A stretch of DNA of 20,586 nt, taken from Thermoleophilaceae bacterium (lineage in GTDB: Bacteria; Actinomycetota; Thermoleophilia; Solirubrobacterales; Thermoleophilaceae). Position numbers and translations under genes: made by a program. This document shows positions 11,820-17,516 of the stretch, piece after piece; position 1 is the first letter of the stretch, and each line of letters opens with the position of its first letter. The notes under the pieces are model-generated. The model was not told where the DNA came from. It made no database searches and worked only from the letters and a program-made list of their open reading frames with translations. The stretch is taken from NCBI GenBank assembly GCA_013813135.1, contig JACCSF010000326.1:1-20586 (forward strand), written 5' to 3'.

Positions 11820-11884
11820 GCCCCCAGTGGAGATTGGCTTCGCGCTGGGGGCCCCGGCGGCTGGGCCTCGGCGCCCGGGCGCCG
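11819..11884. repeat. Additional inverted repeats in the nadC-nrtR gap
   Basis: GGCCCCCAG (11819-11827) pairs with CTGGGGGCC (11845-11853) and reuses the arm sequence of the neighbouring hairpin, so two alternative folds compete. A 16-base perfect palindrome, CGGCGCCCGGGCGCCG, follows at 11869-11884. The stretch 11794-11908 holds no gene. Confidence 0.6.
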
Positions 11885-11908
11885 GCCCCGGGCGGGGCTC
11901 TCGGCGCT

Positions 11909-12655
11909 TCACTCCGCCGGCCGCGGGGGCCTCAGCACGGCGAACTGGTCGGTCACCTCGAGATCGCGCGACGCGAAGCGGTAGATCGCCGCGGGGCGGC
12001 CGCCCTCGCGCCCGGGGGCGCGGCGCTCGCCGGTGGCTTCCAGCAGGCCGCGCCGCTCGAGCACCCGGCGCAGGTTCGTGGGGTCGACCGGGTAGCCGAG
12101 CGCGGCCGTGTAGATGGCGCTCAGCTCGGAGATCGAGAAGGCGGTGGGCGCGAGGGCGAAGCCGATGTTCGTGTAGGACAGCTTGGCGCGCAGCCGCTCA
12201 CGGCCGGCCAGCACGATCGCCCCGTGGTCGAAGGCCAGACCAGGCAGCTCATCGATGGCGTGCCAAGCGGTGTCCTCGGGGAGGGCGGGGTCGAGCCCGA
12301 GCGGCACGAGCCCGAGGTAGGCAGTGGCCAGCTGCCACTCGTCAGGGTGGCGGCCAGGGTCACTGAGCGTCTCGAGCTGCTCGAGCAAGGAGAGCTCGGC
12401 CACGTCGACCTTGCGGGCGAGATGGGCGCGTATAGAGCGCTCGAGCGTGTCGCCGGGTCCGAGGTAGCCGCCCGGCAGCGACCAGGCCCCGCTGAACGGC
12501 GGCCGCGCGCGCTGCCAGAGCAGAACGCTCAGATCCGCGTCGCGCACCTGCAGCACCACGGCGAGGGTGACGTGAGTAGGGGAGGGCCGCGCCGCGCCCG
12601 GTTCCGGCTGGGTTTTCGACTGGGAGTCGGAGACCGTGATATCCTTCGGGCGCAT
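11909..12655 (-). CDS. nrtR: NrtR-type Nudix-domain transcriptional regulator of NAD synthesis
   Basis: 248 residues from ATG 12655. Residues from about 25 to 150 form a Nudix fold (THVTLAVVLQVRDADLSVLLWQR, then SGAWSLPGGYLGPGDTLERS). The Nudix box is degenerate: the REUxEExGU catalytic stretch reads RAHLARKVD, so hydrolysis is probably lost. The C-terminal ~90 residues look like the winged helix of NrtR (SISELSAIYTAALGYPVDPTNLRRVLERRGLLEA). NrtR proteins repress NAD genes and release DNA on binding ADP-ribose. Divergence from nadA across an operator fits this exactly. A TTG at 12676 would add seven residues but lies inside the operator; ATG 12655 directly abuts it and fits the promoter better. 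The target set outside the window is unknown. Confidence 0.88.
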   Translation of the reverse strand: MRPKDITVSDSQSKTQPEPGAARPSPTHVTLAVVLQVRDADLSVLLWQRARPPFSGAWSLPGGYLGPGDTLERSIRAHLARKVDVAELSLLEQLETLSDPGRHPDEWQLATAYLGLVPLGLDPALPEDTAWHAIDELPGLAFDHGAIVLAGRERLRAKLSYTNIGFALAPTAFSISELSAIYTAALGYPVDPTNLRRVLERRGLLEATGERRAPGREGGRPAAIYRFASRDLEVTDQFAVLRPPRPAE

Positions 12656-12682
12656 CGGTTTTCGATCATAGGTCAAAAACCG
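12656..12682. promoter_or_regulatory. NrtR operator with nrtR -10 box between nrtR and nadA
   Basis: A 27-base imperfect palindrome with arms CGGTTTT and AAAACCG and further matching inner bases (10 of 13 positions pair, centre at 12669). It is the most AT-rich spot in the neighbourhood. On the minus strand it contains TATGAT (12670-12665), nine bases before the nrtR ATG, so binding would block nrtR transcription. On the plus strand it lies 46 bases before nadA, at promoter distance. Confidence 0.7.
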
Positions 12683-12701
12683 GGTTGCGCGTCGTCAGAG
12701 T

Positions 12702-12725
12702 GCAAGCGAGGACGCAAGCGAGGAC
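12702..12725 (+). repeat. Perfect tandem duplication of GCAAGCGAGGAC in the nadA leader
   Basis: Two identical 12-base units (12702-12713 and 12714-12725) stand directly before nadA. Each contains an AGGA Shine-Dalgarno core. The second is four bases before ATG 12729; the first is 16 bases away. Confidence 0.85.
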
Positions 12726-12728
12726 CGC

Positions 12729-13745
12729 ATGAAGCCGATCGAGCTGCCCACCCTGTCGCCGGCCGCCGCGCCGGCCCTCGATCCCGAGCAGATCGGCCGC
12801 GTTCAGGACGAGGTGCGCGCCCTGGCCGAGGAGCGCAACGCCGTGATCCTCGCCCACAACTACCAGGTGCCCGAGGTGCAGGACGTGGCCCACTTCGTGG
12901 GGGACTCGCTCGGCCTCTCGCGCAAGGCGGCGGCCACCGACGCCGACGTGATCGCCTTCTGCGGCGTGCACTTCATGGCGGAGACCGCCTCGATCCTGAG
13001 CCCTGGCAAGACCGTGCTGCTCCCCGACCTCGACGCCGGCTGCTCGCTGGCGGACTCGATCACGGCCGACCAGCTGCGCGCGTGGAAGGCCAAGCACCCT
13101 GGCGCGATCGTCGTCATGTACGTCAACACCACCGCCGAGGTGAAGGCCGAGACCGACTACTGCTGCACCTCTTCAAACGCCGTCCAGGTCGTGGAGCACA
13201 TCCGGCGCGAGCACGGCGACGGCGTGGAGATCCTGTTCGGCCCCGACATGTGGCTGGGCGCCTACGTCGAGCGCGTGACCGGCAGGCGCATGCACGTGTG
13301 GGACGGCGAGTGTCACGTGCACGCCGGGATCCGTCCCGCCGACATCTCTGCGGTTCGCGGCGCCCACCCCGACGCCGAGTTCATGATCCACCCCGAGTGC
13401 GGCTGCACCACGCAGGTGATGGAGTACGTGGCCGCGGGGGACGTCGACCCCGAGCGCACCCACATGCTCTCCACCGGCGGGATGCTCGACTTCGCGCGCA
13501 GCTCCGAAGCCGACACCTTCATCGTAGCGACCGAGACGGGCATGCTCCATCCGCTCGCCAAGGAGAACCCGGGCAAGTCCTTCATCCCGGCCAACCGCGC
13601 GGCCGCGTGCCGGTATATGAAGATGATCACGCTGCCGAAGCTCCACGCCGCGCTGCGCGACCTCAAGCCGCAGGTGCGCGTGGAACCCGAGCTCGCCGAG
13701 CGAGCCCGGGTTCCGATCGAGCGGATGGTGGCGATCACCCCCTAG
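12729..13745 (+). CDS. nadA: Quinolinate synthase NadA
   Basis: 338 residues. It condenses iminoaspartate with dihydroxyacetone phosphate to quinolinate using a [4Fe-4S] cluster. Cluster ligands appear as C105 (DAGCSLAD), C195 (DGECHVHAG) and C294 (AACRYMKMITL). Other hallmarks are AVILAHNYQVPEVQDVAHFVGDS near the N terminus, FCGVHFMAETA, YVNTTAEVKAETDYCCTSSNA, HPECGC and ATETGMLHPL. The length is normal. Start ATG 12729 is supported by GAGGA at 12720-12724. It is divergent from nrtR and very likely repressed by it. No nadB (aspartate oxidase) is in the window, so the iminoaspartate source is unseen. It converges on the SnoaL-like gene with 33 bases between stops. Confidence 0.97.
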   Translation: MKPIELPTLSPAAAPALDPEQIGRVQDEVRALAEERNAVILAHNYQVPEVQDVAHFVGDSLGLSRKAAATDADVIAFCGVHFMAETASILSPGKTVLLPDLDAGCSLADSITADQLRAWKAKHPGAIVVMYVNTTAEVKAETDYCCTSSNAVQVVEHIRREHGDGVEILFGPDMWLGAYVERVTGRRMHVWDGECHVHAGIRPADISAVRGAHPDAEFMIHPECGCTTQVMEYVAAGDVDPERTHMLSTGGMLDFARSSEADTFIVATETGMLHPLAKENPGKSFIPANRAAACRYMKMITLPKLHAALRDLKPQVRVEPELAERARVPIERMVAITP

Positions 13746-13778
13746 GGGGGCGCGGCCGGTGCTAGGCGGCGGCCGCCG

Positions 13779-14147
13779 CTACGCCGCCGGCGACTCCAGG
13801 AAGCCGGTGACCGAGCGCAGCCGGCCGTCTTCGGACAGGGTGCCGAAGTCCACTCCCGCGGCCACCGGGGCGGACCCGTCCTGCCCGAACAGCCGCCACG
13901 CGAAGCGGACCCGGTCGTTGTGGGCGTCGGGGCCGAACGAGAGCTCGAAGCGGTGCTCCGGGAACTGCTGCTGTGCGCCCGCGATCATCGCGGCGATCTC
14001 GTCGTGCCCGGTGCCCGCCATGAGCGGATCCAGGTAGGTGCCGTCATCGCTCCAGGTACGCGAGACGAGCTCGAGCCGGCGAGCGGCGTCGGGTTCGTTC
14101 CAGGCTTCGATGGAGCGGTGGATGACGTTGTTGAGATCGTTGGTCAT
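13779..14147 (-). CDS. SnoaL/NTF2-like domain protein
   Basis: 122 residues from ATG 14147. It resembles the small SnoaL-like (NTF2 superfamily) alpha+beta barrel: N-terminal helix with IHRSIEAWNEPDAARRLELV, the RTWSDDGTYLDPLMAGTGHDEIAAMI segment characteristic of the family, then the strands HRFELSFGPDAHNDRVRFAWRLF and a final TGFLESP. Members are polyketide cyclases, isomerases, or ligand-binding proteins of unknown role; no catalytic residues can be assigned with confidence. A GTG at 14156 would add three residues. A GACCGT seven bases upstream of ATG 14147 may be the -10. It diverges from the MmyB-type regulator with 86 bases between starts, a common arrangement in which that regulator controls the adjacent gene. 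Confidence 0.8.
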   Translation of the reverse strand: MTNDLNNVIHRSIEAWNEPDAARRLELVSRTWSDDGTYLDPLMAGTGHDEIAAMIAGAQQQFPEHRFELSFGPDAHNDRVRFAWRLFGQDGSAPVAAGVDFGTLSEDGRLRSVTGFLESPAA

Positions 14148-14220
14148 GGGCCGCACGGTCTCAGCGCCGGGTTGGCGCGTCGATTACCTCAGGGGTAGGT
14201 GTCGGGCCCGCGGGCGGCGC

Positions 14221-14226
14221 TAAGGT
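14221..14226 (+). promoter_or_regulatory. Putative -10 box of the MmyB-type regulator (TAAGGT)
   Basis: TAAGGT is followed by seven bases and ATG 14234. No Shine-Dalgarno is seen. The divergent gap also holds an imperfect 13-base palindrome at 14185-14197 (TACCTCAGGGGTA) that could be an operator. Confidence 0.45.
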
Positions 14227-14233
14227 CGGCCGC

Positions 14234-15033
14234 ATGGCCAGCGCCGGAGCAACAGCGGGCGTCGGGCCGCTCTCGCGCGACTGGCGCAGGCGGCGCCGGC
14301 TCAGCCAGCTCGACCTGGCCCTCGGGGCCGGCGTGTCCGCCCGTCACCTGAGCTTTGTGGAAACGGGCCGCTCGCGGCCCAGCGCCGACATGTGCTCCTC
14401 GCCGATCAGCTCGAGGTGCCGCTGCGCAACCGCAACCAGCTGCTGCTCGCCGCGGGCCACGCACCCGTGTTCGAGCAGCACGCCCTGGAGGACCCCGAGA
14501 TGGCCCCCGTGCGCCGGGCGATAGACCTCATCCTCGACGGCCACGACCCCTACCCGGCCGTGGTCATCGACCGTGCCTGGGAGATGCTCGGCGCCAACCG
14601 CGCCGTGGCGCTCCTGACGGCCGGGGTGGCGCCCGGGCTGCTCGAGCCGCCGGTCAACGTCCTGCGCCTGAGCCTGCACCCCGACGGGGAGGCCCCGCGG
14701 ATCGCGAACCTCGGCGAGTGGCGCGGACACCTGCTCGAACGCCTGGAGCGCCAGATCGCGCTGACGGGTGACCCGGCGCTGGCCACGCTGCTGGACGAGG
14801 TCTCCGGCTATCCGGGCCCGGAGCGCGAGTCCGGCGTTGCCGCCGAGCCGGAGATCGCGGTGCCGCTGCGGCTGCAGACCGACGCCGGCGAGCTGTCCTT
14901 CATCAGCACCGTGGCCACGTTCGGCACGGCCGTGGAGGTGACCGCCAGCGAGCTCTCGATCGAGTCGTTCTTCCCGGCGGACGAGCAGACCGCCGAAACC
15001 GTGCGTGCCTACGTGGCGAGCGCTACGCCGTAG
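14234..15033 (+). pseudogene. MmyB-type XRE-family transcriptional regulator, frameshifted
   Basis: The first frame (ATG 14234 to about 14392) encodes the XRE helix-turn-helix: GPLSRDWRRRRRLSQLDLAL, then GVSARHLSFVETGRSRPSADM. From about 14392 the homology continues in the -1 frame to TAG 15031-15033: LLLADQLEVPLRNRNQLLLAAGHAPVFE, then a ligand-binding MmyB-like PAS region (DPYPAVVIDRAWEMLGANRAV) and an end with VEVTASELSIESFFPADEQT. Restoring one G in GACATGTGCTCC would give the expected ADMVLLLADQLE, so a single base is missing. It may be a true inactivating mutation, a strain variant or a sequencing error; the rest of the frame is intact, and no slippery heptamer supports programmed slippage. 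The divergent SnoaL-like gene is the likely target. Confidence 0.8.
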
Positions 15034-15170
15034 ACGGCAGCCAAGCGGGGCGGCCCGAGCGGGTCGTGGAATCGAATCGAACGTTGTGCATCTATTTGGT
15101 GTCAAATGTTCGCTTCGCCGCGAGGGCGTAAGCGCGCCGCCCGCGCGCCGCCTGCCACCCTTCCTCGCCG

Positions 15171-16190
15171 ATGTTCGTCCTGCCGGCCGCCCTCGCGGTA
15201 TTGATCTTCGCCGTCCCGGCCCAGGCCGCCGACCCGATCGACCGCACTCAGCCGCCGGCGCCCGACGGCACTCCGATCTGCGCCAAGTGGGCGCACGACC
15301 GCTACACGGTCGAGCGCGGCGGTCGCAGCTGGCCGACCTGGCACCCGCCCCGCGACCCGCGCTATCACTGCGCGTTCGGCCACGAGCACGGCTCCAACCC
15401 GCGAGCGTTCCGGTTCTTCAAGCGGGCCGGTATGCCCGCCTTCGGCCCGATCGGCACCTACGTCCAAAGCGACGAGCCGCACGCCGGCTTCAAGGTCTTC
15501 GTCGCCAACGACGACCGCAAGGGGCTCGCCTGGATGATCGTGCTGCACCAGGGGTCGGGGTCCCCGCGCCGCGGCACCGTCCGGTTCCATTCGCTCGAGA
15601 CCTGGCTGTTCACGCTCAAGGGGAGCCGGCTCGCCGCGCACACCCGGCGTATGGCGGACTTCGGGGAGGCGGTGCCGAACTGCCCAGACACGCGGCTCGC
15701 CCCCAGCATGCGGCTACTGCCGAACCCGGGCTGCAGGTCCGTCTACGAGGAGTGGGACACCGCGCTGGACGTCGGCGGCGTGCTGCGAGGCAAGCCAGGG
15801 TTCGCGATCGACAACGCGATCACGCAGTTCGACCCCGCCAGCCCCGATCGGGTCGTCTTCAACAAGAGCTTTGCCTGCGGCCCCAACGACCCCGCCGGCT
15901 GGGACTCCTACTGCAAGGGCGACAAGCGCACCGTCTTCCACCCCGGCTGGGTGGTGCGCAACCGCGGAGGCTCCCGCTTCCGCACCGACGCCTACGGCCG
16001 CCGCGCCCGTACCGGTTTCCTCCAGGTCGTCTCGCGACGGCTGCGGATCGATCAGTCCGACGAGTGCTGCGGGGCGGAGAACGCCTTCGTCATGGAGCGC
16101 CCGAGCGACGGCGGCATCTACCGACCCGGCCGCGGGCTCAACTCGAGCAACTTCGAGTTCCCCGGCTACTGCGTGCTCCGCGCGAACTAG
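15171..16190 (+). CDS. Secreted Cys/His-rich protein of unknown function
   Basis: 339 residues; not recognised as a characterised family. The N terminus is a signal peptide (hydrophobic LPAALAVLIFAVPAQA, cleavage likely after AQA-A), so the mature protein is exported via Sec. The mature part has nine cysteines (C37, C67, C171, C188, C236, C248, C299, C300, C334), consistent with disulfides. It has a histidine-rich motif HCAFGHEHG (66-74), followed by EPHAGFKVF, VLHQG and FHSLETW. These evenly spaced histidines look like a metal site in a beta-rich domain; that is inference. Aromatic and glycine-rich stretches with FDPASPDRV and FHPGWVVRN follow. It has no obvious Shine-Dalgarno; the AT-rich stretch at 15070-15110 may hold the promoter. 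Its last 53 bases overlap an antisense gene. Confidence 0.75.
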   Translation: MFVLPAALAVLIFAVPAQAADPIDRTQPPAPDGTPICAKWAHDRYTVERGGRSWPTWHPPRDPRYHCAFGHEHGSNPRAFRFFKRAGMPAFGPIGTYVQSDEPHAGFKVFVANDDRKGLAWMIVLHQGSGSPRRGTVRFHSLETWLFTLKGSRLAAHTRRMADFGEAVPNCPDTRLAPSMRLLPNPGCRSVYEEWDTALDVGGVLRGKPGFAIDNAITQFDPASPDRVVFNKSFACGPNDPAGWDSYCKGDKRTVFHPGWVVRNRGGSRFRTDAYGRRARTGFLQVVSRRLRIDQSDECCGAENAFVMERPSDGGIYRPGRGLNSSNFEFPGYCVLRAN

Positions 16191-16446
16191 CCGGGGCGCC
16201 GGCGAGAGCCACCGCCCGCGTGTAAAGCGAGCGCACGCGCTCGTCGCCCGTTCCGCTCATCACCTCGAGCGTGTTCGAGTGGCGCCGGCCGAAGTGCACG
16301 ATCGCGATGAAGGCCGCCATGATCAGCGCGGTCGGCCACGCGCCCTCGAAGCCCTCGGCCACCCAGAAGACCGCGGTGGTCGCGGCGCCGATGGCGATCA
16401 TGCCCATCACCTGCACGCTCCAGTTGTTGCTCATCGAGTCGTTCAT
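16138..16446 (-). CDS. Small membrane protein paired with XRE regulator, apparently C-terminally truncated
   Basis: 102 residues from ATG 16446. Two membrane segments are visible (VQVMGMIAIGAATTAVFWVA and WPTALIMAAFIAIVHFG), then GTGDERVRSLYTRAVALAG. Small membrane proteins encoded next to such short XRE regulators commonly carry a GDER-type stretch followed by a further pair of membrane helices. Here that second half is absent: the reading frame runs into low-complexity Ser/Arg/Gly sequence that is antisense to the 3' end of the secreted-protein gene and stops at 16138. The start overlaps the regulator stop by four bases (ATGA), so the pair is a coupled operon. The function is unknown. That the end was lost by deletion is inference. 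Confidence 0.65.
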   Translation of the reverse strand: MNDSMSNNWSVQVMGMIAIGAATTAVFWVAEGFEGAWPTALIMAAFIAIVHFGRRHSNTLEVMSGTGDERVRSLYTRAVALAGAPASSRGARSSRGTRSCSS

Positions 16447-16649
16447 CGCGCTTCTCCGTCGTCGGATCTGAAGATCTGCTCGACGCCCGCCTCGAAGTAG
16501 CGGGCGAGCGAGATCGCGAGGGGGAGGGAGGGGAGGTAGCGGCCGGTCTCGATCGCGTTGATCGTCTGACGTGAGACACCGAGTGCCTTGCCGAGGTCTC
16601 CCTGCGACAGCCCTCGCGCCGCCCGCCGCTCGCGAACGTCGTTTTGCAT
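16443..16649 (-). CDS. Short XRE-family helix-turn-helix regulator
   Basis: 68 residues, almost entirely one helix-turn-helix: RERRAARGLSQGDLGKALGV with recognition helix SRQTINAIETGRYLPSLPLA, then ISLARYFEAGVEQIFRSDDGE. It belongs to the small YgzD/YozG-like regulators usually paired with a membrane protein gene. ATG 16649 is eight bases downstream of the -10 TAACTT, giving a leaderless or nearly leaderless mRNA. Two TGTCAAG-N4-CTTGACA palindromes cover its promoter, so autorepression is likely. It overlaps the membrane-protein gene by four bases. Confidence 0.85.
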   Translation of the reverse strand: MQNDVRERRAARGLSQGDLGKALGVSRQTINAIETGRYLPSLPLAISLARYFEAGVEQIFRSDDGEAR

Positions 16650-16653
16650 TGCA

Positions 16654-16671
16654 TGTCAAGTTAGCTTGACA
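16654..16671. promoter_or_regulatory. Operator 1: TGTCAAG-N4-CTTGACA
   Basis: An 18-base palindrome with seven-base perfect arms. It overlaps the -10 of the XRE gene (TAACTT, minus strand) and supplies a TTGACA that could be a -35 for the rightward gene. Confidence 0.8.
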
Positions 16672-16686
16672 CTACTCGTATGTCAA
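16658..16686 (-). promoter_or_regulatory. Promoter of the XRE/membrane-protein operon
   Basis: On the minus strand: a perfect TTGACA (16686-16681), a 17-base spacer and TAACTT (16663-16658). ATG 16649 begins eight bases later. This is the most consensus-like promoter in the window, and both boxes are inside the operators. Confidence 0.75.
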
Positions 16687-16698
16687 GTCACCTTGACA
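16681..16698. promoter_or_regulatory. Operator 2: TGTCAAG-N4-CTTGACA
   Basis: The second copy has the same arms and its centre is 27 bases from the first. It overlaps the -35 TTGACA of the XRE gene (minus strand) and sits just upstream of the -10 of the reductase gene. Confidence 0.8.
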
Positions 16699-16703
16699 GC
16701 GGC

Positions 16704-16709
16704 TAGGCT
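16704..16709 (+). promoter_or_regulatory. Putative -10 box of the RibD_C-like gene (TAGGCT)
   Basis: TAGGCT is followed by eight bases and ATG 16718. TGTCAA of operator 2 lies 17 bases upstream at -35 distance. An alternative start pairs TTGACA 16666-16671 with CACCTT 16689-16694. Confidence 0.45.
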
Positions 16710-16717
16710 GCCCGCCC

Positions 16718-17455
16718 ATGCAGCTGCTCTATCCCCAGTGCCGCCCGACCTCCCCGCAAGAGCTCGCTTCGGGGCTGCGCCTCGGCGACAAGGCGCCGCC
16801 CGGCCGGCCCTACCTCGTGCTCAACATGGTCTCCTCGCTCGACGGCAAGGCGACAATCGACTGGCGCACCAAGGGGCTCTCGACCGATCTGGACCGCGAG
16901 CTCTTCCACCGGCTGCGCACCCAGGCGGACGCCGTCATGGTCGGCGCCGGGACCGTGCGGGCCGAGCGCTACGGCCGCATGACCAAGTCCGACGAGCTGC
17001 GCGCCGCCCGCGAGCAGGACGGCCTCGCGCCCGACCCGCTCGCGGTGGTCGTGACCGCCCGGCTGGACCTTCAGACGGACCTGCCGCTGCTGAACGAGCC
17101 CGAGCAGAGGGTGGTGATCGCCACCGGATCGGACGCGACCCTGCCGGACATCGGTGACCAGGTCGTCTACGAGCGCACCGGTGGCGACCTGCCTCTGTTG
17201 ATGGCCCGCCTGCGCGAGGAGCGCGGCATCCGCTCGGTCGTCTGCGAGGGCGGGCCCACGCTCAACTCCTACCTGCTCTCCGCGGGGCTGGTGGACGAGC
17301 TCTGGCTCACCCTCAACCCCAAGCTGGCCGGCGGCGCGGCGGCTCTCACGATCGTGGCGGGCCGCGCGCTGGTCGAGCCCGCGGACCTCGAGCTCGTGTC
17401 GATCGCGGAGGGCGGCGGGGACCTCTTCACCCGCTGGCGTGTAAAGCCCTCGTAG
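16718..17455 (+). CDS. RibD C-terminal/dihydrofolate reductase-like protein
   Basis: 245 residues. It matches the RibD_C (pyrimidine reductase) fold: RPYLVLNMVSSLDGKAT near the N terminus, RTQADAVMVGAGTVRAERYG, then PLAVVVTARLDL, SVVCEGGPTLNSYLLSAGL, and VDELWLTLNPKLAGGAA. In riboflavin synthesis this domain reduces the ribosyl side chain using NADPH; stand-alone paralogs exist with unknown substrates. No deaminase domain is fused, and no other riboflavin genes are nearby, so a role in flavin synthesis is uncertain. Its promoter region is shared with the XRE operon through two operators, so co-regulation is likely. It ends 61 bases before ftsE. Confidence 0.88.
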   Translation: MQLLYPQCRPTSPQELASGLRLGDKAPPGRPYLVLNMVSSLDGKATIDWRTKGLSTDLDRELFHRLRTQADAVMVGAGTVRAERYGRMTKSDELRAAREQDGLAPDPLAVVVTARLDLQTDLPLLNEPEQRVVIATGSDATLPDIGDQVVYERTGGDLPLLMARLREERGIRSVVCEGGPTLNSYLLSAGLVDELWLTLNPKLAGGAAALTIVAGRALVEPADLELVSIAEGGGDLFTRWRVKPS

Positions 17456-17496
17456 CTGAGAAAAGCCCTGCAATTGCCGCTCCGAATCGGGGCGCC

Positions 17497-17505
17497 TGCT
17501 ATCAA
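17497..17505 (+). promoter_or_regulatory. Putative extended -10 of ftsE (TGC-TATCAA)
   Basis: TGCTATCAA looks like an extended -10 element in a small AT-rich spot. Transcription would start near 17512, five bases before ATG 17517. This argues for 17517 over the upstream ATG 17505, which lies within the box. Confidence 0.5.
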
Positions 17506-17516
17506 TGGTCCGCCTG

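Noticed and set aside
11834..13765. Plus-strand open frame of 643 codons spanning nrtR and nadA
   Set aside because: Arg/Ala/Gly-rich shadow that crosses the operator and two recognised genes in other frames.
13746..13778. CGGCGGCCGCCG palindrome between nadA and the SnoaL-like gene as a terminator
   Set aside because: Self-complementary with no room for a loop, and such strings are expected in DNA of this GC content.
14387..14396. Programmed -1 frameshifting in the MmyB-type regulator
   Set aside because: No X XXY YYZ slippery heptamer or clear downstream structure; a single missing base is simpler.
15005..16225. Plus-strand open frame of 406 codons overlapping the secreted-protein gene
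   Set aside because: Arg/Pro-rich composition; the overlapping frame has a signal peptide, balanced composition and conserved-looking motifs.
17478..17494. Small hairpin CGCTCCG-AAT-CGGGGCG before ftsE as a terminator
   Set aside because: Seven-base stem includes a G-T pair, no T run follows, and it overlaps the likely -35 region of ftsE; support is too weak.
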